Positions 1 through 9,290 of a DNA stretch of 64,000 nucleotides are shown here, in pieces; position 1 is the stretch's first letter; each line of letters begins with the position of its first letter. Source of the stretch: Actinoplanes solisilvae (GTDB lineage: Bacteria; Actinomycetota; Actinomycetes; Mycobacteriales; Micromonosporaceae); assembly GCF_003999975.1 (NCBI RefSeq), contig NZ_RJAC01000018.1, forward strand, positions 1 through 64,000. Direction: 5' to 3'. Both the position numbers and the translations under genes were made by a program. The notes under the pieces were generated by a model. That model worked only from the letters and a program-made list of their open reading frames with translations. It was not told the DNA's origin and searched no databases.

Positions 1-866
1 CCGAAGACCGGCTTGCGGCTGAAGACCGGGATGACCTCGGTGATGATGCCGAAGAACGGCAGCGCCACGATGTACACCTCGGGATGGCCGAAGAACCAGA
101 AGAGGTGCTGCCACAGCATGGGCCCGCCCGTGGCCGGGTCATAGACGTGGGCGCCGAGAATGCGGTCGGCCGCCAGGGCGAAGAGCGCGGCGGCCAAAAA
201 CGGGAAGACCAGGATCACCAGAAGGCTGGTGACCAGGATGTTCCACGTCATGATCGGCATGCGGAACATGGTCATGCCGGGGGCGCGCAGGGTCACGATC
301 GTGGTGATCATGTTGACCCCGCCGAGGATCGTGCCCAGACCCGAGAGCGCCAGACCGACCACCCACATGTTGCCGCCGACGCCCGGGGAGTTCGGCGAGT
401 CGCTGAGCGGCGCGTACGCCGTCCAGCCGAAGTCGGCCGCGCCGCCCGGGGTGAAGAAGCCACCGATCGCGATCGCCCCGCCGAACAGGTAGAGCCAGTA
501 CGCGAACGCGTTGAGCCGCGGGAAGGCCACGTCGGGCGCGCCGATCTGGATCGGCACCACGAAATTCGCGAACGCGAACACGATCGGCGTCGCGAAGAAC
601 AGCAGCATGATCGTGCCGTGCATCGTGAAGAGCTGGTTGTACTGCTCCGGTGAGAGGAACTGCATGCCCGGGCGGGCCAGTTCGGCCCGCATCATCAACG
701 CCATGAACCCGCCGAGCATGAAGAACACGAAGGCCGTGATCATGTACATGATCCCGATCTGCTTCGCGTCCGTCGTGCGCAGGACACGGGCCAGCGCCGT
801 GCCCTTGACCTGCCGCCGCACGGGATACGGCCGGGCCACCACGGGGCGAGGGGTAACTTCGGTCAC
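1..866 (-). CDS. ctaD: Cytochrome c oxidase subunit I, N-terminal part (runs off left edge)
   Basis: Catalytic haem-copper subunit of the aa3-type terminal oxidase in the cytoplasmic membrane; it reduces oxygen and pumps protons. The reverse strand reads from a GTG start through several hydrophobic helices with classic subunit I stretches: [10 protein letters not shown] (a haem a ligand region), [18 protein letters not shown], and [10 protein letters not shown] with the CuB-ligand histidine and cross-linked tyrosine. About 288 residues lie in the window; the rest is beyond position 1. AGGAGGT at 871-877 lies four bases upstream of the chosen GTG, a somewhat short spacing. It is divergent from the histidine kinase at 1139. 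Family assignment is secure. Confidence 0.96.
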   Translation of the reverse strand, partial: MTEVTPRPVVARPYPVRRQVKGTALARVLRTTDAKQIGIMYMITAFVFFMLGGFMALMMRAELARPGMQFLSPEQYNQLFTMHGTIMLLFFATPIVFAFANFVVPIQIGAPDVAFPRLNAFAYWLYLFGGAIAIGGFFTPGGAADFGWTAYAPLSDSPNSPGVGGNMWVVGLALSGLGTILGGVNMITTIVTLRAPGMTMFRMPIMTWNILVTSLLVILVFPFLAAALFALAADRILGAHVYDPATGGPMLWQHLFWFFGHPEVYIVALPFFGIITEVIPVFSRKPVF

Positions 867-1138
867 CCGAACCTCCTCGACGTCGAGGGGCGGCCCACGA
901 TCTCGAGCCGCATTCTTCCGACCGTACTCACGACGGCACGCTTGTAAACGCGCACGCCAAGACCAACTTTGACGGTCCCGGCCCGGTGGTTCCGGACCGC
1001 GCCGACGACCTCGGCGTCGCTTTCCTCGACACCGCCGAAATGCACGCCGCGCCCTGATGCTTCTCGCCACTCCGGCCGCCCCGGCGGATCGCGCGATCAG
1101 GTGATGCGGCCGGCCCGCCGCGAGGGAAACAGTGGGGC

Positions 1139-2737
1139 GTGAACAGCTCCTTGTGGCGTACGCGATTGCGCGCCGGCCGACGGCCCGCGTGGGACACCGA
1201 GCGGCTGATCCTCGAGACCGAGCGCAAGGCCCTCCTGCGGCTCGGCGCCCTGGCCGGCAGCGCCCCCATCCAGGAGTTGTTCGATGCCATGGCCGAGGAA
1301 CTGGGCCGCATCGTCGACATCGAGACCGGCGCGACCTTCCAGGACATGGCCGGCGTCTCCCGGTTCGACCCGGACGGGCTGATGACACTGGTCGCCAAGT
1401 GGGGGCGGCGTCCCGACTGGCCGTCCCCGCTCGGGTCCCGATGGTCGCTGGACGGTGACAGCGCCAACGCCCGCGTGTTCCGCACCGGCCGCCCGGCCCG
1501 CCTGGAGGGGAACATCCCGGTCACCGGGTCGATCTCCCGGCGGCTGGACTCGATCAACGCGATGTCGTCGGTCGCGGTCCCGATCTTCGTCGACAACCGG
1601 CTGTGGGGGTCCGCGACCGTCGTCTCCGACCGTCCGCGGCGCCTGCCGGCCAATACCGAGTCGCGGCTGTCCGGGTTCGCCGCGCTGGCCTCGACGGCGA
1701 TCTCGAGCGCGCAACGCCGCGAGGAGGTGCAGCGGCTTTCCGACGAGCACGCGGCCATGCGCCGGGTCGCCACCATGGTCGCCCGGCAGGCGCCGCCCGA
1801 CCGCATCTGTCAGACGGTGACCGAGGAGCTGGCCGCCCTGCTCGGCGTCGAGGACGTGCGGATCTTCCGCTACGACCCGGGCGGCGCGGCGACCGTCGTC
1901 GGAAGCTGGGGAAAGCCGGCCGGCGGCTCCACCCACGAGAGCCCGATCCTGATCGGCGAGCGGCTGTGGGGGGTGCTCACCGTCACCTCGTCGCAGCCCG
2001 GCCCCGTCCCCGACCGGGTCCAGCAGACGATCTCGGACTGCATCGACCTGATCGCGACAGCCGTTCACAACACCGACGCCGAGGAGAAGCTGCGCGCCTC
2101 CCGCAAGCGCATCGTCACCGCGACCGATCACGCGCGTCGGCGCTTCGAACGCGACCTGCACGACGGCGCCCAGCAACGCCTGGTCGCCCTGGCCCTGGAA
2201 CTGCGCGACACCGACGTGCTGCAGGGGCAGGCCCTGGCCGAAACGGCCGGCGAGGTCGACTCGATCCTGACCGACCTGCGGGGCCTGACGCGGGGGCTTC
2301 ATCCCGCCGTGCTCTCCCAGAGCGGCCTGTCCGCCGCCGTGCGATCGCTCGTGCGTCACTGCCCGGTCCCGGTGACGCTGACCCTGCCCGGCTCCTGGGC
2401 CGGGGTCGACGACCTGGTCGAGATCGCCTGCTACTACGTCGTCGCCGAGGCGCTGACCAACGTGGCCAAGCACGCTCGGGCGTCCGTGGTCGAGCTCGAA
2501 CTGGCCGTCGAGGACCCGGACGTACGGGTCACCGTCAGCGACGACGGGGTCGGAGGCGCTGACGCCGTGGCGGGCACCGGGCTGCTCGGGATCGCCGATC
2601 GTGTCGAGGCGCTGGGCGGCTCCCTGGCCGTGGTCAGCCCACGCGGTGAGGGCACCAGACTGGTCGCACGGGTGCCGAGCGCGAGGCGTAGTACGGGAAG
2701 CGGGGTCAGACCAGATCGGGCACGAGGTTCCGAATAG
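1139..2737 (+). CDS. GAF-domain sensor histidine kinase (NarL/DesK type), second GAF shortened
   Basis: Predicted cytosolic sensor kinase of 532 residues with no membrane segments. Order: GAF 1 (about 34-185), a second shortened GAF (about 215-325), a HisKA_3 dimerisation domain with H-box [11 protein letters not shown] near residue 340, and an ATPase domain with N-box [10 protein letters not shown] near 437, then DDGVGG and GLLGIADR. The phospho-acceptor histidine and ATP-binding boxes look intact. It closely parallels the kinase at 9291-11453, but relative to that paralogue GAF 2 lacks about 50 central residues between GSWGKPAGG and GERLWG. GTG is the start; the ribosome site (gaggga) is weak. 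The 3' end overlaps the receiver protein on the other strand. The signal sensed is unknown. Confidence 0.88.
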   Translation: MNSSLWRTRLRAGRRPAWDTERLILETERKALLRLGALAGSAPIQELFDAMAEELGRIVDIETGATFQDMAGVSRFDPDGLMTLVAKWGRRPDWPSPLGSRWSLDGDSANARVFRTGRPARLEGNIPVTGSISRRLDSINAMSSVAVPIFVDNRLWGSATVVSDRPRRLPANTESRLSGFAALASTAISSAQRREEVQRLSDEHAAMRRVATMVARQAPPDRICQTVTEELAALLGVEDVRIFRYDPGGAATVVGSWGKPAGGSTHESPILIGERLWGVLTVTSSQPGPVPDRVQQTISDCIDLIATAVHNTDAEEKLRASRKRIVTATDHARRRFERDLHDGAQQRLVALALELRDTDVLQGQALAETAGEVDSILTDLRGLTRGLHPAVLSQSGLSAAVRSLVRHCPVPVTLTLPGSWAGVDDLVEIACYYVVAEALTNVAKHARASVVELELAVEDPDVRVTVSDDGVGGADAVAGTGLLGIADRVEALGGSLAVVSPRGEGTRLVARVPSARRSTGSGVRPDRARGSE

Positions 2738-3110
2738 CCGTGACCGACAACTCGGACTTGCCCACGAAACCGGCGGCCGGCGCGTTTTCGAGGAGCTCGA
2801 CGTAATCTTCGGCGTCCCGCGTGGAAATCATGATGACGTGCCCGCGCAGATAGGGATAGCGGTCGACGAGCAGCCCCAGCAGACCGAATCCGCTCTCGGC
2901 GCCGAGCGACACGTCGACCAGTACGACGTCGGGATGCCCGAGCGCGACCGCACGCAGCGCGGATTCGGAATCGGTGGCGACGTCGACCGCCTCGACGCCC
3001 TGACGGCCGAGGCTACGGCGCGCGACGTCGAGAAACCGCTGATTGTCGTCTACCACCAGACAGCGAAACCGCACCCGGACAACAGTGTCAGACCGGGCGG
3101 CCGGTGCCAT
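2706..3110 (-). CDS. Single-domain response regulator (receiver only)
   Basis: A 134-residue CheY-like receiver protein. Visible features are CLVVDDNQRFLD (acidic pocket), DVVLVDVSLG with the phospho-acceptor aspartate, MISTRD with the conserved Ser/Thr position, and FVGKSEL carrying the conserved lysine. There is no output domain, so it would act through protein contacts or as a phosphate sink. The start at 3110 (MAPAARSD) is chosen because the receiver fold begins about 15 residues later; a downstream GTG is an alternative. It converges with and overlaps the histidine kinase at 1139-2737 by 32 bases, a likely but unproven partner. Confidence 0.85.
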   Translation of the reverse strand: MAPAARSDTVVRVRFRCLVVDDNQRFLDVARRSLGRQGVEAVDVATDSESALRAVALGHPDVVLVDVSLGAESGFGLLGLLVDRYPYLRGHVIMISTRDAEDYVELLENAPAAGFVGKSELSVTAIRNLVPDLV

Positions 3111-3209
3111 TGCAGCTAACCGGTAGGAATCGTTGTGCCGGTGGACACCCGGGGGCCGATAGCGTGATCGCGTGATGTCCGCCGATTCCCGGTTCGGCAC
3201 TATCGAATC

Positions 3210-3572
3210 ATGTTCTCGCACCAGCAAATCCCTTCTGTCTCCGAGGTCGGCGCCATCCGTGTGGCGGGCGAGGTCGACATGGCGACGATGCCGATGTGGG
3301 AGGTCGCACTCGAGGCCCTGAGCCGGGCCGCCGGGGACGCCGTCATCGACATGGCCGACCTGACGTTCATCGACGTCGGCGGCCTTCGCGTCCTGGTGCT
3401 GACGTCGCTGGCCATGAGCGCCCGGGGCGGCCGGTTGAGCCTGCGAGGGGTCTCGCCGGCCATCCGCCGGGTCATGGAGGTCCTCGGCTGGGCCGAGCTG
3501 TTCGGCTACCCCGGTTCGCGCGAGGGACGAAGCCACCCGCAGCCGGCCGCGTCAGCCGTCGTTGTCCCGTAG
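3210..3572 (+). CDS. STAS-domain protein (anti-sigma factor antagonist-like)
   Basis: A 120-residue protein consisting of one STAS domain: IRVAGEVDMAT, a helix, then DMADLTFIDVGGLRVLV and a C-terminal helix. STAS proteins of the SpoIIAA/RsbV class bind anti-sigma kinases and are switched by phosphorylation of a serine in a D-S-S/A-G loop. Here that loop reads DVGG, so the phosphorylatable serine is absent and regulation by that route is unlikely. The start is the only usable in-frame ATG after an upstream stop; no strong ribosome site is visible. The last 21 bases overlap the convergent LuxR-type regulator. Confidence 0.8.
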   Translation: MFSHQQIPSVSEVGAIRVAGEVDMATMPMWEVALEALSRAAGDAVIDMADLTFIDVGGLRVLVLTSLAMSARGGRLSLRGVSPAIRRVMEVLGWAELFGYPGSREGRSHPQPAASAVVVP

Positions 3573-6329
3573 GAGGTTTGCCAGCTGCACGCGCGACCGG
3601 ATGCCGAGCTTCGCGAAGGCGTGCCGCACGTGGGAACTCACCGTGTGCGGGGAGAGGAAGAGCTGCTGAGCCGCGCCACGGTTGGTAGCCCCGGCCGCGA
3701 CCAGCCGCACGACCTTGAGCTCGGCGTCGGTGAGGCTGGCCCAGCCGTCGGCCGACCGCTCCCCCACCAGCCGGGACGAGGTGGCGTGACCGCGCAGGGA
3801 GCGGCTCACCCGCCGGACGTCGACGACCGAGCCCGCACCGCCGAAGATCTCCCCCGCCGTCGTCAGGTGAACCACCGCGACGTCCTGGTGCCCCTCGCGG
3901 ATCAACCGCTGCCCCGCGTCCTCCAGAGCCAGCGCGGCCAGCAACGGGCGATCCGCGGCGAGCAACGCCCGCGAGGCCGACACGAGCTGATCGGGCGAAT
4001 CGTCCAGAAGCCCATCGACGTACGCGGCACCGGCCGCGAAGGCGGGTGCGCCGGCTCCCCCGGCTCTCATCCGGCCCGCCGCGGCCGCGGCCCGCTCGAT
4101 CAGCGAACCGTCCCCGGCGGCGGCGCCGATCCAGGTCGCCAGCACCACCGCGCCCATGTCGGCCGGAAGCGCCATCCCGCACGCCTCGAGCGGATCGTCG
4201 GCGAGCAGCCGCGCCGCGTAGAGCACATCGCCGCGGGCCGCCGCCGCGGTCGCGAGCACCCGGTGGGCCCACCGCCGCCCGACGACGCTGTCGCCGACCC
4301 GCAGGCGCCGGGCGATCGAGGTGGCCGCCCGCCCGAGCTTCGCGTCGCCGAGGTGCTGGGCCAGGGCGGCCGCCGTGGCCATGCGCAGCACCGTCACGAC
4401 GGTGACCGGCGCGTCGTCGCCCTCGCCGGCTCCGGGTGTCTCCAGGTCGGCACGGGCGGCGACGAGCTGTCCGGTCATCATGTTCGTCAGCGCGGAGAGC
4501 TGGGTGCCGAGACTGCCCAGCGGCGCGTCGTGATCGCGGCGGGCGTGGCGAGCACCGTCGGAGAGCGTGGCCTTCCCCGCGCCCGTACGACCGAGGCAGT
4601 GCAACAGATTCCCGGTGTGCAGGTCGAGCATCGTGCCGCGGCGACGGGGCATGAGGTCGAGCTCGGCCGAGGCCGCCGTGCCGTCGAAGCGCCCGGCGTG
4701 AACGGCGGCGAGCGCCAGCCGGGCCGGCGCGGTCGACTCGTCGGCCGTGTGCGCGAGGACCTGCCTCGCGTGGTGTTCGGCGCCGGTCGCGTCGCCGCTC
4801 TCCAGCAGGTTGTAGGCGAGCCAGGCGCTGTGCTCACCGCGGTCGCGCGTGGTCAGGCCGCTCAGCGCGAGTGCCTGGCGGTTGTCCTCGACCCGCTCGC
4901 AGGCCGCCCGGACAGCCACCGTCGACTCGATCAGCCGTACAGCCGCCTCGTCCTCGGCGGAGAGAACGCCGGCCAGTGCCCGGTGCGCCAGCTCGGCCGC
5001 CTCCTCCGTGCGCATCACGCGGTGCAAATGCGTCAGCGCCGAGACGACCAGAGTGCCCCGGTCGGCGGCATCGGGAGGGCACAATTCCCAGGTTCGCCGG
5101 AACAGGTCGGCCGCCGTGCCCGGGTCGGCCGCGGCGATCGCGTGCGCCGCCGTCCGCAGCGTGGCGATCGCCTCGGGGTCTCCCGGCTCGGCGGTACGCG
5201 CCAAGATCTGGGCCACCTCGACCGTGTCGGTGCCGGTGCGCAGCAGCACGTCGATCGACTCGCGTTCCAGCAGCGAGCGCAGCGACGACGGCAGTGACTC
5301 ACGCGCCGCCTCCCGCACCACGTCCTGCACGAATCGGATGCGCTCACCGCCGACCGTCAGCAGATCGGCCCGTACCGCGTCTTCGAGGGGTTCGATGAGG
5401 TCGGAGGCCGGGCACCGGGCCAGCCCCGCGAGCTGCGCGGCAGTGAACGAGGGCGGCAGCAGCGCGGCCATCCGGATCACGCGGCGGCCGGCGGCCGGAA
5501 GCTCCAGCAGCCTCTCGTCGACCGCCGTGGTGAGCCGGCGAGGCAGCTGCGACCCCTCAGCCCCGGCGCGGCCCTCGCTCGTCCGCAACCGATCCTCCTC
5601 GTGCAGTCCGCGCAGCAATTCGATGATCCAGTACGGGTACGGCTGCCCGTCGACCCTCTCGGTCATCGCGAGCAACGAGGGCTCGACCTCGACGCCGACG
5701 AAGTCCTCGACCACGGCGGCGGCCGCCGGCGCGGAGAGACCGCCGAGCCGCAGCGTCTCGGCGCCGGCGCTCTCGAGGCCGGCGAGAAGATCGCTGATGA
5801 CCGGGCCGGCCTGGCCCCGCCGCACGGCCAGCACCCAGACGACGCCGGCCTGACGAAGGTCGGCCGCCAGGGTCCGGATGGCCGTGGCCGTCTCCGTGTC
5901 CGCCCACTGCAGATTGTCGATCACGATCATCAGCGGGCCGGCCTCGGCCGCCGTCGTCAGCGCCGAGTGAAGCCGCTGGACGATCCAGAACGACGCCCCG
6001 ATGCCCTCGAGGAAGGACTGCGGGTCGGCGATCGGTGGCCGGGCGCCCAGCACCGCGGTGAGCAGGGGTGTGAACGGCGCGGCCCCGCCCCGGGCAGCCT
6101 CGGCCCGCAGGACGCGCATCCCGCTGCGCTCGGCCCGGTGAACGACCTCGTGCGACAGTCGTGACTTGCCGATGCCGGCCGGGCCGTCCACGATCAGCAC
6201 GCCTCCCTCGCCGGCCCGGGCCGACGACAGCAGACGATCGGCCAGCGCGATCTCCGCGTCCCGCCCCCGTAACGGACTCGTACCGACCGGATCGAACTCG
6301 AGCGTCCGGCTCCGAGAATTGATTGCCAT
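3552..6329 (-). CDS. Large LuxR-family regulator with N-terminal AAA ATPase (LAL type)
   Basis: A 925-residue transcriptional regulator. An N-terminal P-loop ATPase carries Walker A GPAGIGKS (residues 49-56) and a Walker B-like [12 protein letters not shown]; a long alpha-helical, TPR-like middle follows; the C-terminus is a LuxR helix-turn-helix ([15 protein letters not shown]..., then [19 protein letters not shown]). Length and order match the LAL/MalT-like STAND regulators of actinomycetes, which couple nucleotide-dependent oligomerisation to promoter activation. No ligand or target can be read from the sequence. It is transcribed divergently from the cupredoxin lipoprotein across 236 bases. 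Confidence 0.93.
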   Translation of the reverse strand: MAINSRSRTLEFDPVGTSPLRGRDAEIALADRLLSSARAGEGGVLIVDGPAGIGKSRLSHEVVHRAERSGMRVLRAEAARGGAAPFTPLLTAVLGARPPIADPQSFLEGIGASFWIVQRLHSALTTAAEAGPLMIVIDNLQWADTETATAIRTLAADLRQAGVVWVLAVRRGQAGPVISDLLAGLESAGAETLRLGGLSAPAAAAVVEDFVGVEVEPSLLAMTERVDGQPYPYWIIELLRGLHEEDRLRTSEGRAGAEGSQLPRRLTTAVDERLLELPAAGRRVIRMAALLPPSFTAAQLAGLARCPASDLIEPLEDAVRADLLTVGGERIRFVQDVVREAARESLPSSLRSLLERESIDVLLRTGTDTVEVAQILARTAEPGDPEAIATLRTAAHAIAAADPGTAADLFRRTWELCPPDAADRGTLVVSALTHLHRVMRTEEAAELAHRALAGVLSAEDEAAVRLIESTVAVRAACERVEDNRQALALSGLTTRDRGEHSAWLAYNLLESGDATGAEHHARQVLAHTADESTAPARLALAAVHAGRFDGTAASAELDLMPRRRGTMLDLHTGNLLHCLGRTGAGKATLSDGARHARRDHDAPLGSLGTQLSALTNMMTGQLVAARADLETPGAGEGDDAPVTVVTVLRMATAAALAQHLGDAKLGRAATSIARRLRVGDSVVGRRWAHRVLATAAAARGDVLYAARLLADDPLEACGMALPADMGAVVLATWIGAAAGDGSLIERAAAAAGRMRAGGAGAPAFAAGAAYVDGLLDDSPDQLVSASRALLAADRPLLAALALEDAGQRLIREGHQDVAVVHLTTAGEIFGGAGSVVDVRRVSRSLRGHATSSRLVGERSADGWASLTDAELKVVRLVAAGATNRGAAQQLFLSPHTVSSHVRHAFAKLGIRSRVQLANLLRDNDG

Positions 6330-6565
6330 CGCAGCCTCTCGCGGTTGTGCAGCGGTGTGCCGGGGCGCCCGCGAGCGGGCCCGCCTCGGTCATGACCGTC
6401 ATCCTCTCGGCCCGGGGCGGCCGGTGTCCTCGAAGCCTGCTGGGGTCTCGCCTACCAACCAGCCGGGGTGTCAAGCCCCCGCAAACGCGTATTCATGCGA
6501 TGCCGCCGGCCTTCTCCCGTGTCAACCATTGGCAGTGAAAGCGCAGACGGACGAGGAGCGATCCC

Positions 6566-6961
6566 GTGAAGACTTCCCTGGTACGACCCCACTCCCTGGC
6601 GGCGGCCGCGGCCGTCCTGGTCATCGCCGCGGCCGGTTGCAGTTCGGGCAAGGGCTCGTCGATGACGGGGACTCAGCCCCCGACCGCGGGCGCATCCGCG
6701 CCGGTGCCGGCCCCGGCCGATCTGGTCAACATCCAGAACTTCGCGTTCAACCCGAACACGCTGACTGTCCCGGCCAAGACCGCGGTCACCTGGAAGTTCG
6801 ACGACTCGACCGATCACACGGTCGTCGCGGACGACAACTCGTTCGCCTCGCAGCCGATGGGCAACGGTCAGACGTACAGCCACACCTTCGCGACGGCGGG
6901 CACCGTCGCGTACCACTGCTCGATCCACCCCTTCATGAAGGCCACGGTCACCGTCGAGTAG
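6566..6961 (+). CDS. Cupredoxin-like lipoprotein (plastocyanin family)
   Basis: A 131-residue exported lipoprotein. The signal peptide ends in a lipobox (AAAGC, Cys about residue 26), followed by a Ser/Pro/Thr-rich linker and a single cupredoxin domain. The type-1 copper ligands are all visible: His in STDHTV and the Cys, His and Met of YHCSIHPFM. It probably carries electrons or copper at the outer face of the membrane. The GTG start has a GAGGAG ribosome site about nine bases upstream. A NarL-type regulator follows 44 bases after the stop and could be co-transcribed. Confidence 0.92.
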   Translation: MKTSLVRPHSLAAAAAVLVIAAAGCSSGKGSSMTGTQPPTAGASAPVPAPADLVNIQNFAFNPNTLTVPAKTAVTWKFDDSTDHTVVADDNSFASQPMGNGQTYSHTFATAGTVAYHCSIHPFMKATVTVE

Positions 6962-7005
6962 CGGCTCGGCGTGATGACGGTTCTCGACGGGGCATGGGGT
7001 GTGGG

Positions 7006-7686
7006 ATGCGGATAGTGGTCGCCGACGATGACGTTCTGCTGCGCGAGGGCCTCGTCAGCATGCTGACCAACCGGGGCTTCGAGGTGGTGGGCAGCGCCGG
7101 GAGCGGGCCCGAGGCGATCAGCCGGATCCGCGCGACCAAGCCCGACCTGGTGATCCTCGACATACGCATGCCGCCCACGCACAGTCGGGAGGGCCTCGAC
7201 GTCGCCCTGGCCATCCGCGCCGAGATGCCGCAGGTCGGCATCGTCATGCTGTCGGCCTACATCGAGGTCGACCACGCGACCGAACTCCTCCGCAGCGGCC
7301 GCGGGGTCGGTTACCTCCTCAAGAGCACGGTCACCGAGGTCGACCAGTTCTTCGACGCCCTCGACCGCGTCGGCCGGGGCGGCCTGGTCGTCGACCCCGA
7401 GCTGGTCGGTGAGCTCATCGCGGCGCCCCGGCGGTCGAATCCGCTCGACGGGCTGACCCGGCGCGAGACCGAGGTCCTCGAGCTGGTCGCCGAGGGGCGC
7501 TCGAACGTGGGGATCGCGCGGGAGCTGTTCATCAGCGAGGGAACCGTCGAGAAGCACGTTCAGAGCATCCTGAGCCGCCTCGGACTGTCCGAATCGGCGC
7601 AGGACCACCGCCGGGTCCTGGCCGTCCTCCGCTATCTCGAGGCCCCCCAGAACGGGAAAGTCGGACATAAAACTCCGGGCGGTTGA
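7006..7686 (+). CDS. NarL/FixJ-type two-component response regulator
   Basis: A 226-residue regulator: receiver domain with acidic pair in VVADDD, phospho-acceptor aspartate at about residue 52 ([10 protein letters not shown]), conserved lysine in YLLKSTV, then a LuxR-type helix-turn-helix ([29 protein letters not shown]). The start is the ATG directly before RIVVADDD, with ggggt upstream; an in-frame ATG at 6994 is an alternative. The usual partner kinase is not intact downstream: a short kinase-like tail and then a kinase without a recognisable ATPase follow, so it may be driven by another kinase in the region. Confidence 0.93.
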   Translation: MRIVVADDDVLLREGLVSMLTNRGFEVVGSAGSGPEAISRIRATKPDLVILDIRMPPTHSREGLDVALAIRAEMPQVGIVMLSAYIEVDHATELLRSGRGVGYLLKSTVTEVDQFFDALDRVGRGGLVVDPELVGELIAAPRRSNPLDGLTRRETEVLELVAEGRSNVGIARELFISEGTVEKHVQSILSRLGLSESAQDHRRVLAVLRYLEAPQNGKVGHKTPGG

Positions 7687-7752
7687 GATCGAGGGCGACC
7701 TCGCCACCCGGGCTGGGGCACGACCGTCCAGGCCCGTCTGCCGCTGCCGTGA
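7687..7752 (+). pseudogene. Possible remnant of a histidine kinase C-terminus
   Basis: Directly after the response-regulator stop, reading in the same frame, the sequence encodes WGTTVQARLPLP followed by TGA at 7750-7752. This resembles the last strand of HATPase_c domains (G-x-G-T-T-V-x-A-x-L-P). A shifted frame just upstream reads [12 protein letters not shown], also reminiscent of the same domain. There is no start codon or upstream kinase body. I read it as the scar of a deleted or frameshifted kinase gene; a chance match over so few residues is possible. Confidence 0.35.
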
Positions 7753-7774
7753 TCGGCCAAGGCCAGGAGGTGTG

Positions 7775-8419
7775 ATGGAAACGAGAATCGCCGGCCGGCT
7801 CGCCGGTTGTGCCGAACGCTGCGCCGAGCTGGAAGCCTCGCGGCTGCGGCTCATCGCGGAGCACGACGCCGAGGTCGAGCGGATCGAGCGTGAACTGCAC
7901 GACGGTCTGCAGCAGCGGCTGACCACGGTGGGCATGGAACTTCAGCTTCTCGAGTCGGCTCGGCCGTCCGGCGACAACGCGCTGGCCACGCTCGGCGAGG
8001 AGCTGGCGGCCCTCGCGGCCACCGCCCGGCGGCTGTCGCGCCGCGTCTTCCCGGCGATCCTCACCGAGGCCGGCATCGGTGCGGCGCTGCGATCGTACGC
8101 CCGGCAGGCGCCGCTGCCGGTCGAGCTGAACCTGCCCGGGCTCCGCCGCTATCCGGCCGTGGTCGAGATGACCGCCTACCGCCTGGTGGTGGGCGTGACC
8201 GAGGGCGCGTCCGGGACGTACGTCTCGGTGCGGGGCGGCGACAAGACCGGCCGGCTGCGGCTGATCGTCGAGGCCGACGGCGACGCCGGGGTGCTGATCA
8301 GCCCGCCGATCCGTGATCGCCTCGACGCCCTGAACGCGACGCTGCGTCTCGAGAAGGCCGCGGACGGCGTCCGCGCGGTGGTCGAGTTCGCGGCCGCGCC
8401 CGCCGTCACCGGCCGATGA
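7775..8419 (+). CDS. HisKA_3 histidine-kinase-like protein with degenerate ATPase domain
   Basis: A 214-residue protein. The dimerisation/phospho-acceptor helix is well conserved (ERELHDGLQQRL, His about residue 42, then ARRLSRRVFPAIL as in NarL-type kinases). The C-terminal half keeps the fold outline (MTAYRLVVGVTEGA) but lacks the N-box Asn-x-x-x-His and the glycine-rich G-boxes, so ATP binding is doubtful. It may be a phosphotransfer or dimerisation protein, or a decaying kinase. AGGAGG at 7765-7770 supports the ATG at 7775; a GTG one codon earlier is possible. Its 3' end overlaps the convergent gene by 14 bases. Confidence 0.78.
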   Translation: METRIAGRLAGCAERCAELEASRLRLIAEHDAEVERIERELHDGLQQRLTTVGMELQLLESARPSGDNALATLGEELAALAATARRLSRRVFPAILTEAGIGAALRSYARQAPLPVELNLPGLRRYPAVVEMTAYRLVVGVTEGASGTYVSVRGGDKTGRLRLIVEADGDAGVLISPPIRDRLDALNATLRLEKAADGVRAVVEFAAAPAVTGR

Positions 8420-8819
8420 TCGACTCGACCGTGCCGTACCCGTAGTAGTAGATCAGGCGGCCGCCGAACGACTCGACGGTCAACGCGACCTCCAGGCGCT
8501 GGTCCGGCGCACAGGGGATGACGGCCAGGAACTCGCCGTCGGTCAGGCCCTCGGTGTAGACCTCGAGAATCTCCCGGTAATACGTCCAGTCCTGCATCAG
8601 GCGGGTCAGCCGCGCGGAGAAGCCGTGCCGGACTCCCCTCTGGTCCAGGATCCGCAGGCCCTCGTCGCCGTGGATCACCTCGACCACCTCGTCGTCGTCG
8701 AGGTCGACGGCCAGGGCGGCGGTCAGCCCGTCCACCCGTTCACGATCGGGCAGCAGAGCGGTCAGCGCATAGGTCGGGTGCACCTCGAAACGGTCGATGT
8801 TGTCGTCGATCGTCGGCAT
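8406..8819 (-). CDS. Conserved hypothetical protein, 137 residues
   Basis: I do not recognise the family. The product is acidic and apparently cytosolic, with no signal peptide or membrane segment. A central VEVIHGDEGLRILDQRG stretch and an aromatic C-terminus (GGRLIYYYGYGTVESIIG) suggest a compact alpha/beta fold. Third positions are strongly G/C, as expected for a real gene here, and an AAGGGAA ribosome site lies just upstream of the ATG. It converges with the degenerate kinase gene and is divergent from the GAF kinase at 9291. Confidence 0.75.
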   Translation of the reverse strand: MPTIDDNIDRFEVHPTYALTALLPDRERVDGLTAALAVDLDDDEVVEVIHGDEGLRILDQRGVRHGFSARLTRLMQDWTYYREILEVYTEGLTDGEFLAVIPCAPDQRLEVALTVESFGGRLIYYYGYGTVESIIGR

Positions 8820-9290
8820 TTCTTTTCCCTTCGGACAACCGGCCGGGCAGAGTAGCCGGGCCGTGATCTCGTACTACCGTCTTTGCATCAAGGCGCCGCC
8901 AGCATCGTTCATTCATGCGATCTCTTTCGTCGAGTGATGTCATTTGTTTTCGAGGGTTTCCGTTACCGAGTTCATGCGATGCGTCCATGGCCTCGCGTCG
9001 CGTCCGGCCCCCGCCTACGTCACATGGTGGGAAAAGCCCTGCCCGGGGGCCGTGCCGTTTCTCACTCCGGTGGCTCCTCGAACCGGTGTCCTGCCACGGA
9101 AAGCACTGAAACCGCCTGATCGGGCCGCCTGGCATCGTCGCCCGGCCACCGCGGGTGTGGTGGAACACAATGGCTAAGCCCTGACGCGCCGGGCACCATT
9201 CGTTCGGATCAGCGGCGACGAGGAAGGCAACATCAGGGTGCGAAGGCGGGCGAGCAGTGGTCACGGACGACCTCGGGGGATCCCGGGCAC
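8820..9290. other. Intergenic region, 471 bases, with a repeated decamer
   Basis: No convincing gene is seen; the short open frames here lack ribosome sites and plausible composition. Part of it (about 8880-8990) is less GC-rich than its surroundings and holds two copies of TTCATGCGAT (8912-8921 and 8971-8980). A third copy lies at 6492-6501 upstream of the cupredoxin gene. This stretch presumably carries divergent promoters for the 8819 and 9291 genes. Confidence 0.5.

Noticed and set aside
863-1045. Short reverse frame upstream of ctaD
   Set aside because: Overlaps the ctaD start and its ribosome site, has no motif and looks like non-coding leader.
3621-5297. Forward open frame of 558 codons
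   Set aside because: Antisense to the LuxR/ATPase regulator, with shadow-type composition and no recognisable motif.
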